Of a stretch of DNA of 12,226 nt, positions 6,418 to 12,226 are shown in pieces. Under the pieces are notes generated by a model. It worked only from the letters and a program-made list of their open reading frames with translations. It was not told where the DNA came from and ran no database searches. The stretch comes from an uncultured Macromonas sp. (lineage in GTDB: Bacteria > Pseudomonadota > Gammaproteobacteria > Burkholderiales > Burkholderiaceae), in NCBI GenBank assembly GCA_946481585.1, contig CAMLOF010000068.1, positions 1 to 12,226 of the forward strand, written 5' to 3'. The first letter of the stretch is position 1. The number at the start of each line of letters is the position of its first letter. Both the position numbers and the translations under genes were made by a program.

Positions 6418-7616
6418 TCGCTCAATCCGCCAGCGGCCATCACGTCCCAGCAGGCGCCCATGGTGTGGTAGTCCGTCTTGCCTGCGGGGGACTTGGTGTC
6501 CTCCAGTTTGCCGCCGTCAGCCGCCAGGATGCGGTACCAGGCGCCGTAATGGTGATCGACCATGTGCTGCCAGCTCCAGGCCCACAGGTCCAGGTATTGC
6601 TGGCGGAAGGTGGCGTCACCCGTGACGCGCCACAGCCGCCAGGCGCTGGCAAAGGATTCAGCCTGCACCCAGAAGTATTTGTCGGTATCGCAAGGTGAGC
6701 CGTCTGGCGCGAAGCCGTAGATGAGGCCGCCGTGCTTTGCGTCCCAGCCATGGCGCCAGGCGCTGAGTTGCAGTTCAGCGGCACGGTCAACCCAGCGCTG
6801 CTGGGGACGGTGCGTGTGCGCCTGCAAGATAAGCTTGGCCCATTCGGTCTGGTGACCGGTCTGGTAACCCCAGGGTTTGAAGATGTCGCCCGGGTTGTCG
6901 CGGTTGTATTCCCAGTCAGGCGTCCAGGCCGTGTCGAAATGCTCCCAGATGAGGTGATCAGGCCCGGTCGCGGCCTCGAAAGCGAAGCGCTCGATCAGTG
7001 ATTCGGCGCGGTCGAGGTAGCGCTGGTCGCCAGTGGCTTCGAAGGCGGCCAGGCAGGCCTCGCAGGTGTGCATGTTGGCGTTCTGCCCCCGGTAGGCAGC
7101 CAACTCGCCTTGAGGGCTCAGTTCGTCGGCGTAGGCCCGGTTTGCGGGCTCGTAAAACACGGCCTCCATGCGGTCAAAGGCGTCGGCTACATCTTGCTGG
7201 CTGACCAGCCCGGCCATGTGCGCATGGCTTTGGGCCAGCAGCACGAAGGCCTGGCCGTAGGCCATGGCGCGCTCGTCTTCCAGCCGACCGTCCTGCAGGG
7301 TCCAGGCATACAAACCGGCCCCCGGGTGCCCGGGGGGCAGGCGGAACACGTTGAGGTGAGCCAGCGCGTGCGCCGCCCAATCCCTGTAGATGCTGCGCCC
7401 CGTATGGCGCCATGCCTGGCACCAATTGAACACGAAGCGGGTGGCGCTGACCAGGTGGCGGTGCCCCCGGTTGTAGACGGTGCCGTCGTCCAGAAAGTAG
7501 TGAAAGAAGCCCCCCTCGGGGTCGTAGGCAGACCGTTCGTAGAACCGCAAGGTGTCGTCCACGTGAGCTGCCAGGAAATGCCGGTTCTCAAAAGATGCGG
7601 GGGGCAATGAACTCAT
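6366..7616 (-). CDS. AGE-family sugar epimerase/isomerase (possible D-mannose isomerase)
   Basis: This is a cytoplasmic (alpha/alpha)6-barrel enzyme of the N-acylglucosamine 2-epimerase superfamily, 416 residues (usual about 390-420). Motifs visible are GGFFHYFLDDGTVYN (35-49), RGQNANMHTCEACLAAFEAT (176-195), GYQTGHQTEW (250-259, H255) and KTDYHTMGACWDV (380-392, H384). The two late histidines match the catalytic pair known in AGE and the YihS/mannose isomerase branch. The lack of any sialic-acid gene nearby, and the adjacent sugar-kinase-like gene, favour aldose-ketose isomerisation such as mannose to fructose. That is inference. I chose ATG 7614-7616 because homologues begin this way and it leaves 26 nt after the kinase. 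A start at 7679 would overlap the kinase. No ribosome-binding site is obvious. The last 17 codons lie antisense to the thioesterase gene. Confidence 0.85.
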   Translation of the reverse strand: MSSLPPASFENRHFLAAHVDDTLRFYERSAYDPEGGFFHYFLDDGTVYNRGHRHLVSATRFVFNWCQAWRHTGRSIYRDWAAHALAHLNVFRLPPGHPGAGLYAWTLQDGRLEDERAMAYGQAFVLLAQSHAHMAGLVSQQDVADAFDRMEAVFYEPANRAYADELSPQGELAAYRGQNANMHTCEACLAAFEATGDQRYLDRAESLIERFAFEAATGPDHLIWEHFDTAWTPDWEYNRDNPGDIFKPWGYQTGHQTEWAKLILQAHTHRPQQRWVDRAAELQLSAWRHGWDAKHGGLIYGFAPDGSPCDTDKYFWVQAESFASAWRLWRVTGDATFRQQYLDLWAWSWQHMVDHHYGAWYRILAADGGKLEDTKSPAGKTDYHTMGACWDVMAAGGLSDQPFGTGRGLPVSSMAT

Positions 7617-7642
7617 GGTCGTGATGATGAGAGCGGGTGTTG

Positions 7643-8272
7643 TCACAAGGAGCAAACGGCATGGGCACGTGGTCTGCATTGCTCGATGAGCCGGGCATTG
7701 GGTTCGTCAGTCTGCTCCACCCAGGCCAGGGCAGCCTGTGGAGTTCGACCGAAGCGTACGTGCCTTTCAACAAGCCGCTGCCTGCGCAGATGCTCATCTA
7801 CGCTGACGTACCAGACCTCGTCAAGGCAGGCCGCCACGCGGTTCCATGGGAAGGCGTCGAGCAACAGGTAGTTGCCTTCGGTGATGATGAGCTGGGTTTG
7901 CGGCTGCACGGCAATTGAGCCGGCCACGGGCTCTTCGATTTCGCGCCGAAAGGCTGGTGCGTAGATCACTTCGTCGGGAGCTTGCTGACGCAGCCTGTTC
8001 AGCAGTTGCACGTAGCCATGGGCGTCGAAGGTGTCGGGCGCCCCCTTGCGATGGGCCCGCCCCAGCCGTTCAAGTTCGACCTGAGCCAGATGGAAACCAT
8101 CCATGGGTACCAGTTGCGCGCGTGAACCCAAACGGTCAAGCAGCCGTTCAGCCAGTGTGGACTTGCCCGCACCTGGTGGCCCCACCAGACCGAGCAGGCG
8201 GCGCTGTCCGCTGGCCAGCAAGGTTTGCAGGCGGGACTCCAGCTCCGGCGAGAGATAGGCATCGATGGACAT
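7643..8272 (-). CDS. P-loop kinase, FrcK/YggC/PanK-like (putative sugar kinase)
   Basis: This is a cytoplasmic kinase of the uridine kinase/pantothenate kinase-like group, 209 residues. Walker A is GPPGAGKST (31-39). PMDGFHL (56-62) follows with the probable catalytic aspartate D58. RKGAPDTFDAHGY (75-87), YAPAFRREIEEP (104-115), TEGNYLLLD (131-139) and RHVRFGRTPQAALAWV (170-185) are typical of proteins annotated nucleoside/nucleotide kinase or FrcK, the kinase of the rhizobial fructose-uptake operon. Fructose or another ketose is a reasonable substrate because an AGE-family isomerase follows 26 nt downstream, but the sequence does not prove it. ATG 8270-8272 is preferred. A TTG at 8294-8296 would add eight residues with no family resemblance. 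The ribosome-binding site is poor. Confidence 0.78.
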   Translation of the reverse strand: MSIDAYLSPELESRLQTLLASGQRRLLGLVGPPGAGKSTLAERLLDRLGSRAQLVPMDGFHLAQVELERLGRAHRKGAPDTFDAHGYVQLLNRLRQQAPDEVIYAPAFRREIEEPVAGSIAVQPQTQLIITEGNYLLLDAFPWNRVAACLDEVWYVSVDEHLRRQRLVERHVRFGRTPQAALAWVEQTDEPNARLIEQCRPRAHAVCSL

Positions 8273-8313
8273 GGTTTGCGTCGTATTGAACAGCAATGAA
8301 CCAACCTGCTAAT

Positions 8314-8326
8314 GTAACCGAGTTAC
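8314..8326. repeat. Inverted repeat GTAAC-CGA-GTTAC, possible operator
   Basis: The 5-bp arms are perfect around a 3-nt centre. With the flanking base the site reads TGTAACCGAGTTACC. The outer half-sites resemble both GntR/LacI-type operators (TGTAAC...GTTACA) and the known HexR motif (TGTAA...TTACA). A HexR-like gene lies 2 kb away in this window. Assignment to a particular regulator is speculative. Confidence 0.4.
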
Positions 8327-8341
8327 CAACAAATGAGCACC

Positions 8342-8359
8342 GGTTGTTCTGGTACAACC
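8342..8359. repeat. Inverted repeat GGTTGT-TCTGGT-ACAACC, possible operator
   Basis: The 6-bp arms are perfect around a 6-nt centre, located 35 bp upstream of the yedI start. The spacing from the first dyad is 28 bp centre to centre, close to three helical turns less a few bases. It differs in sequence from the first dyad, so a second regulator or a chance repeat are both possible. Confidence 0.35.
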
Positions 8360-8393
8360 AAAGGTATTCAAACTCCGTGTCACATCACGAACC

Positions 8394-9308
8394 ATGGCCG
8401 CCACGACCCTGCTTGCTCTTATCGACGACATCGCTTCCGTGCTGGATGACGTAGCCACCATGACAAAGGTGGCAGCCAAGAAAACTGCGGGCGTTCTGGG
8501 TGACGATCTGGCTCTGAATGCACAGCAGGTGACAGGTGTACGCGCCGACAGGGAGTTGTCCGTGGTCTGGGCGGTAGCCAAGGGCTCACTCATCAACAAG
8601 GCCATCCTTGTACCGGCGGCTCTGCTGATCAGCTGGCTGGCGCCGTGGGCCATCACGCCGCTGTTGATGCTGGGCGGAACCTTCCTGTGCTACGAGGGCT
8701 TTGAGAAACTGGCGCACAAGTTTCTGCACTCGGAACAAGCGACTGCCGCCGAGCATCAAAAGACGGTTCAGGCGCTGGCGGATCCGACGATCGATATGGT
8801 GGCTTTTGAAAAGGACAAGATCAAAGGCGCAGTGCGCACGGATTTCATACTCTCTGCAGAGATTGTTGTGATCACACTGGGCGCAGTGGCGGACGCTGCG
8901 CTGGGGCAACGCGTGACGGTGCTTGTGGGGATTTCGCTGCTGATGACGGTCGGCGTTTATGGGCTGGTGGCAGGCATAGTGAAGCTTGACGACCTGGGCC
9001 TGCACCTGCAAAAGAGCCAGCGGGGCTGGAAGGCCGCAGTGGGCGTTGGCCTGTTGAAAGCAGCCCCTTGGCTGATGAAGACTCTGTCTGTGGTGGGTAC
9101 CGCCGCCATGTTCATGGTGGGGGGTGGCATCCTGCTGCACGGCTGGCCTGCGCTGGCACACGCCGTTGAAGGATGGGCCATCACCTTTGACAGCCTGACG
9201 CAGTTCTTGATCAACACCGTAGCCGGTGTTGCATTGGGTGTGGCAGCTGGCGGCCTCGCCCTCGCTGCCGTGAACGCCTTGCAGAAACTGCGGGCTCGAA
9301 CTGCCTGA
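8394..9308 (+). CDS. yedI: YedI/DUF808 family inner-membrane protein
   Basis: This is an integral membrane protein of 304 residues, matching the DUF808 family length. The N-terminus MAATTLLALIDDIASVLDDV and the following MTKVAAKKTAGVLGDDLAL (23-41) are the strongly conserved family start, which also fixes the start codon even though no ribosome-binding site is seen. Hydrophobic segments are at about 69-98, 151-170, 173-197, 228-250 and 270-293. A conserved soluble part lies between the first and second (CYEGFEKLAHKF at 99-110, then a region around DKIKGAVRTDFILSAEI). The biochemical function of this family is not established. It is a single gene, divergent from the kinase, ending six bases before the convergent glk stop. 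Confidence 0.9.
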   Translation: MAATTLLALIDDIASVLDDVATMTKVAAKKTAGVLGDDLALNAQQVTGVRADRELSVVWAVAKGSLINKAILVPAALLISWLAPWAITPLLMLGGTFLCYEGFEKLAHKFLHSEQATAAEHQKTVQALADPTIDMVAFEKDKIKGAVRTDFILSAEIVVITLGAVADAALGQRVTVLVGISLLMTVGVYGLVAGIVKLDDLGLHLQKSQRGWKAAVGVGLLKAAPWLMKTLSVVGTAAMFMVGGGILLHGWPALAHAVEGWAITFDSLTQFLINTVAGVALGVAAGGLALAAVNALQKLRARTA

Positions 9309-9314
9309 AGATGT

Positions 9315-10298
9315 TTACCGGCCAGAAGCGCGGCTGTCGAGCACGCAGGCGGTGCCCGCCAAGGCTGGCGACAGGGTAGCGGTAATGACCCACACGGGAA
9401 TGCTCGTCAGGTAGTCGCGGAAGCGCCCCTTGGCTTCGAAGCGCTGGCGAAAGGCTGTGCCGTCGAACCAAGAGCCCAGGCGAGGCACGATGCCGCCGCC
9501 GATGTAGATGCCGCCCTTGGCACCCAGCGTGAGTGCCAGATTTCCCGCCACCGTCCCCAGGAAGGCGCACATCATGCTCAAGGCCTCGGCACAACGGGCA
9601 TCGCCCGCGAGCGCGGCTTCGCTGATCTGCGCTGCGCTGAGTTCCGGGCTTGGGGCGGCGTCGGCAACACAGAGCGCACGGTGGATGTCCATGAGCCCCA
9701 TGCCGCTGACCGCACGTTCGGCCGACGCATGACCATGTTGGCTGACGAGCCAGTCGATCACCACCCGCTCACGCGGCGTGATGGCCGGGAGGGTGACGTG
9801 CCCGCCCTCGCCTTGCAGTGGCACCCAGCCGCCATGCCCGTCGGGCAGCAGGCCGGACACGCCCAGGCCCGTGCCCGGGCCGATGAGGCCGATGGCCGAT
9901 TCGGCCATGGGTGCGCCGCCACCCACCTGGCGCTTGTCGCTGGCTGGCAGGCCTGGCAAGGCCAGGGCCAGGGCGGTGAAGTCGTTGAGCACGGAGAGGT
10001 GTTGCAACCCCGCGGACTGGCGCAGCGCCTCGATGGAGAAGGACCAGTGGTGGTTGGTCATGCGCACCTGATCGCCCGTCACCGGGTTGGCGATGGCGAT
10101 GGCGCCGACCTGAGGGCGCGGGCGGTCCAGCCCACCCAGGTAGGCCTGTATTGCTGCGTCGATGGTGGGGTAGTCGGCACAGGGCAGCGTACGTTGCGCC
10201 TCGATGGGCGCGCCAGGGCCGGCTTGCCAGGCAAAGCGTGCGTTGGTGCCGCCCACGTCGGCGAGCAGGCGCGGCAGGGAGTCGTCGGAACGGGTCAT
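9315..10298 (-). CDS. glk: Glucokinase
   Basis: This cytoplasmic enzyme phosphorylates glucose to glucose 6-phosphate with ATP. It has 327 residues, as usual for the bacterial Glk family. The phosphate-binding motif DVGGTNARF is at 14-22, the catalytic aspartate lies in LNDFTALA (D106), GPGTGLGV at 140-147 and GEGGHVTLP at 163-171 form the sugar-binding region, and GAKGGIYIGGGIVPRL (259-274) is the adenosine motif. All key residues are present. The start at 10296-10298 lies 13 nt after the regulator stop. Its Shine-Dalgarno is weak (ACAAG next to the start), so translation may depend on coupling to the upstream gene. It is the last gene of the ppc-hexR-glk cluster and ends six bases from the convergent yedI gene. 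Confidence 0.95.
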   Translation of the reverse strand: MTRSDDSLPRLLADVGGTNARFAWQAGPGAPIEAQRTLPCADYPTIDAAIQAYLGGLDRPRPQVGAIAIANPVTGDQVRMTNHHWSFSIEALRQSAGLQHLSVLNDFTALALALPGLPASDKRQVGGGAPMAESAIGLIGPGTGLGVSGLLPDGHGGWVPLQGEGGHVTLPAITPRERVVIDWLVSQHGHASAERAVSGMGLMDIHRALCVADAAPSPELSAAQISEAALAGDARCAEALSMMCAFLGTVAGNLALTLGAKGGIYIGGGIVPRLGSWFDGTAFRQRFEAKGRFRDYLTSIPVWVITATLSPALAGTACVLDSRASGR

Positions 10299-10311
10299 CT
10301 TGTCGGAAAAG

Positions 10312-11160
10312 TCAGGCGTAGCGCTTGTTCTGCAGGTTGGTCTTCATCTCGCGCAGCAGCGGCTGAAGGGTGGCCGTGCCGATGCGCAGCGCCAGGCAGG
10401 TGGCCAGGATGTCGATCACCAGCAGGTGCAGCAGGCGCGAGGTCATGGGGATGTACTGGTCGTAGAACTCGGTGTGGTCGGCGGCCAGGTGCAAGTCGGT
10501 GGTCAGCGCCAGCGGCGTTCGCGTTGCGGTGATGGCCACGGTGGTGGCACCGTGCTTGCGTGCAATGTCTGCGGCGTCGATCAGGTCGCGCGTGCGGCCG
10601 GAGTTGGAGATGATGATGGCGACGTCGCCCGGCTTGAGCAGCGCCGCGCTCATGACCTGCATGTGGCCGTCGCTGTAGGCCACAGAGTGCACACCCAGGC
10701 GGAAGAACTTGTGCTGCGCGTCCTGCGCGACGATGCCGGAGTTGCCCACGCCGTAGAACTCGATGCGGCGCCCGTCGCGGTAGGCCTTTTCGAGCGCATC
10801 CACCACCTTGCCGATGGCAACGTTGGAGGACTCGTTGCGGTACTTCAGGAAGGCAGCCACGGCGTTGTCAATGACCTTGACGGCCACGTCGGGCACCTTG
10901 TCCTGCGCGTCCACGCTGCGGTGGATGTAGGGCACGCCTTCGCTCACCGTGCCCGCAAGCTTGAGCTTGAAGTCGCTCAGGCCGTCATAGCCCATGCTGC
11001 GACAGAAGCGCACCACGGTGGGCTTGCTCACGTGCGCCATGGCGGCCAGCTCGCCCACCGGCAGTTGCGAGAACTGCCGGGGGTTCTTCAGCACCAGCTT
11101 GGCGACGCGCTGTTCGGCGGCGGGCAAGGTGGACAGGGAAGCCTGGATGCGTTCGAGCAT
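10312..11160 (-). CDS. hexR: RpiR/HexR-family sugar-phosphate-sensing transcriptional regulator
   Basis: This is a cytoplasmic DNA-binding regulator of 282 residues. The N-terminal RpiR helix-turn-helix domain covers about 1-77 (LERIQASLSTLPAAEQRVAK; then HVSKPTVVRFCRSMGYDGLS at 43-62). The SIS domain, which binds a phosphosugar, covers about 118-262 with GVGNSGIVAQDAQHKFFRLG (137-156) and ISNSGRTRDLIDAA (184-197). Resemblance to E. coli HexR runs to the end (PMTSRLLHLLVIDILATCLA). HexR responds to 2-keto-3-deoxy-6-phosphogluconate and controls sugar catabolism genes, which fits glk 13 nt downstream. The ATG 11158-11160 has AAAGGGG about nine bases upstream. The frame is open much further upstream, but that lies inside ppc. 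HexR rather than another RpiR member is likely, not proven. Confidence 0.87.
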   Translation of the reverse strand: MLERIQASLSTLPAAEQRVAKLVLKNPRQFSQLPVGELAAMAHVSKPTVVRFCRSMGYDGLSDFKLKLAGTVSEGVPYIHRSVDAQDKVPDVAVKVIDNAVAAFLKYRNESSNVAIGKVVDALEKAYRDGRRIEFYGVGNSGIVAQDAQHKFFRLGVHSVAYSDGHMQVMSAALLKPGDVAIIISNSGRTRDLIDAADIARKHGATTVAITATRTPLALTTDLHLAADHTEFYDQYIPMTSRLLHLLVIDILATCLALRIGTATLQPLLREMKTNLQNKRYA

Positions 11161-11174
11161 GGTGGTCAACCCCT

Positions 11175-12226
11175 TTAACCGGTGTTGCGCAGACCTGCGG
11201 CAATGCCGTTGATGGAAATGTGGATGCCGCGCTTGACCTTTTCTTCCTGGCTGCCCGCGCGGTAGCGGCTGATGAGCTCGACCTGCAGGTGGTGCAGTGG
11301 GTCGATGTAGGGGAAGCGGTGCTCGATGGAGCGCGCCAGCGCACGGTTGTTGGCCAGACGCACCTCGGCGCCAGTGATGCGCTCCAGGGCTTCGTGCGTG
11401 CGGTGCCATTCGGCTTCGATCATGGCGAAGACCTTCTTGCGCAGCTTGCCGTCGGGCACCAGGTCGGCGTAGCGCGCGGCCAGCGACAGGTCGCTCTTGG
11501 CCAGCACCATGTCCATGTTGGACAGCAGCGCCTGGAAGAAGGGCCACTTGCGGTGCATCTGCTGCAGCAGTTCGGTGGCCTCGTCGTCGCCCATGTCCTT
11601 CATGAGGCCCTGCACCGCACTGCCAAAGCCGTACCAACCCGGCAGGGTTACGCGGCACTGGCCCCAGCTGAAGCCCCAGGGAATGGCGCGAAGGTCTTCG
11701 ATGGCACGCGTGGCCTTGCGCGACGCCGGGCGCGAACCGATGTTGAGTTCAGCAATCTCGCGGATGGGCGTGGCGTTGAAGAAGTAGTCGGTGAAGCCGG
11801 GGGTCTCGTACACCAGCGCGCGGTAGGCGGCCATGCTGGCGCGAGAAAGCGTCTCGGCGGCCTGCAGGTACTTCACGGGCACGGGTTTGGTGGGGGGCAG
11901 CAGCGTGGCTTCCAGGGTGGCGGCTACCAGCGTTTCCAGGTTGCGCCGCCCGATGTCGGGGTTGGCGTACTTGGAGCCGATGACCTCGCCCTGCTCGGTC
12001 AGGCGGATCTGGCCGCGCACGGTGCCCGCGGGCTGCGCCAGGATGGCCTGGTAGCTCGGGCCGCCGCCGCGCCCCACGGTGCCGCCACGGCCATGGAACA
12101 TGCGCATCTGGATGGGGAAGCCCAGGTCGTGTGAGAGCTGGTCGAACAGGGCCACCAGCGCCACTTCGGCGCGGTAGAGCTCCCAGTTGCTGGTGAAGAT
12201 GCCGCCGTCCTTGTTGCTGTCGGAGT
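11175..12226 (-). CDS. ppc: Phosphoenolpyruvate carboxylase (partial, C-terminal part)
   Basis: This enzyme fixes bicarbonate on PEP to give oxaloacetate, replenishing the citric acid cycle. About 349 C-terminal residues are in the window and the frame stays open through the right edge. The full protein is usually about 900 residues, so the N-terminal 60 percent is outside. At the edge the sequence reads [20 protein letters not shown], then the active-site glycine-rich loop [14 protein letters not shown] at about 12057-12098. Further on are SRPASRK (the conserved region near the aspartate effector site) and the C-terminal [10 protein letters not shown], the normal bacterial ending. No internal start is meant: the protein simply continues beyond the window. 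It ends 14 nt before the HexR-like gene and is probably the first gene of that cluster. Confidence 0.96.
   Translation of the reverse strand, partial: SDSNKDGGIFTSNWELYRAEVALVALFDQLSHDLGFPIQMRMFHGRGGTVGRGGGPSYQAILAQPAGTVRGQIRLTEQGEVIGSKYANPDIGRRNLETLVAATLEATLLPPTKPVPVKYLQAAETLSRASMAAYRALVYETPGFTDYFFNATPIREIAELNIGSRPASRKATRAIEDLRAIPWGFSWGQCRVTLPGWYGFGSAVQGLMKDMGDDEATELLQQMHRKWPFFQALLSNMDMVLAKSDLSLAARYADLVPDGKLRKKVFAMIEAEWHRTHEALERITGAEVRLANNRALARSIEHRFPYIDPLHHLQVELISRYRAGSQEEKVKRGIHISINGIAAGLRNTG

Larger units (their letters stand above)
8273..8393. promoter_or_regulatory. Divergent promoter region with two inverted repeats (kinase-isomerase / yedI)
   Basis: This 121-bp gap is less GC-rich than its surroundings and must hold the promoters of both divergent genes. 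Two dyads are visible. GTAAC-CGA-GTTAC lies at 8314-8326, and GGTTGT-TCTGGT-ACAACC at 8342-8359. On the minus strand a weak -10 candidate TACATT overlaps the first dyad, so a bound repressor could block kinase transcription. On the plus strand TTGTTC and TATTCA are 15 nt apart, which is sub-optimal. No strong canonical promoter can be assigned to either gene. Confidence 0.45.

Noticed and set aside
7617..7679. A longer isomerase start at 7679 (MQTTC...).
   Set aside because: It would overlap the kinase 3' end by 37 bp with no ribosome-binding site, and the added 21 residues do not look like the family. A signal peptide is not expected for this cytoplasmic enzyme.
10204..11178. A 324-codon plus-strand frame over hexR and glk, and similar frames at 9681-10532 and 11220-12134.
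   Set aside because: All lie antisense to strong genes (glk, hexR, ppc) and have V/H/G/Q-rich composition without known motifs.
1..12226. Mobile elements, CRISPR arrays, tRNA/rRNA genes, toxin-antitoxin or phage-defence genes.
   Set aside because: No transposase, integrase, regular direct repeats or RNA gene sequence was recognised; all long frames belong to metabolism, transport or regulation.

Overview
The window is a GC-rich stretch of bacterial chromosome carrying ordinary, densely packed genes. Codon use, gene order and protein sequences suggest a betaproteobacterium of the Comamonadaceae (Acidovorax/Comamonas-like). That placement is inferred from protein resemblance only, because no rRNA or other marker gene is present. 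I see no tRNA, rRNA, CRISPR array, insertion sequence, phage or integrase gene. Eleven complete genes and two genes cut by the window edges account for almost every base.

Left part (1-4029, all minus strand). A glutamate/aspartate-type ABC uptake operon is transcribed right to left in the order gltI (binding protein), gltJ, gltK (permeases), gltL (ATPase, cut by the left edge). A perfect 10-bp-stem hairpin lies between gltI and gltJ and probably sets the binding protein in excess. Upstream of gltI is a 240-bp control region with a well-spaced sigma-54 (-24/-12) promoter candidate, an AT-rich block and a leader hairpin. Beyond it is a LysR-type regulator gene in the same direction. Its 5' end overlaps the 3' end of an ATM1/HMT1-like ABC exporter gene (4010-5950).

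Middle (5950-8272). A short hotdog acyl-CoA thioesterase gene (plus strand) starts 29 bp from the exporter start codon, divergently. Its 3' end overlaps by 52 bp the 3' end of an AGE-family sugar epimerase/isomerase gene on the minus strand. Upstream of the isomerase, and probably co-transcribed, is a P-loop kinase of the FrcK/YggC/PanK-like group. Together they suggest a small route from a hexose (for example mannose to fructose) to the sugar phosphate. The 121-bp gap before the next gene holds two inverted repeats that could be operators.

Right part (8394-12226). A yedI/DUF808 membrane protein gene (plus) converges on a minus-strand cluster read as ppc (PEP carboxylase, cut by the right edge), hexR-like RpiR regulator, glk (glucokinase). 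Gaps are 14 and 13 nt, so this looks like one transcription unit joining anaplerosis, sugar-phosphate sensing and glucose phosphorylation.

No clearly new biological system is visible. The points most worth checking are the sigma-54 control region of glt, the intercistronic hairpin, the isomerase-kinase pair with its dyad-rich promoter region, and the unusually tight or overlapping gene borders.
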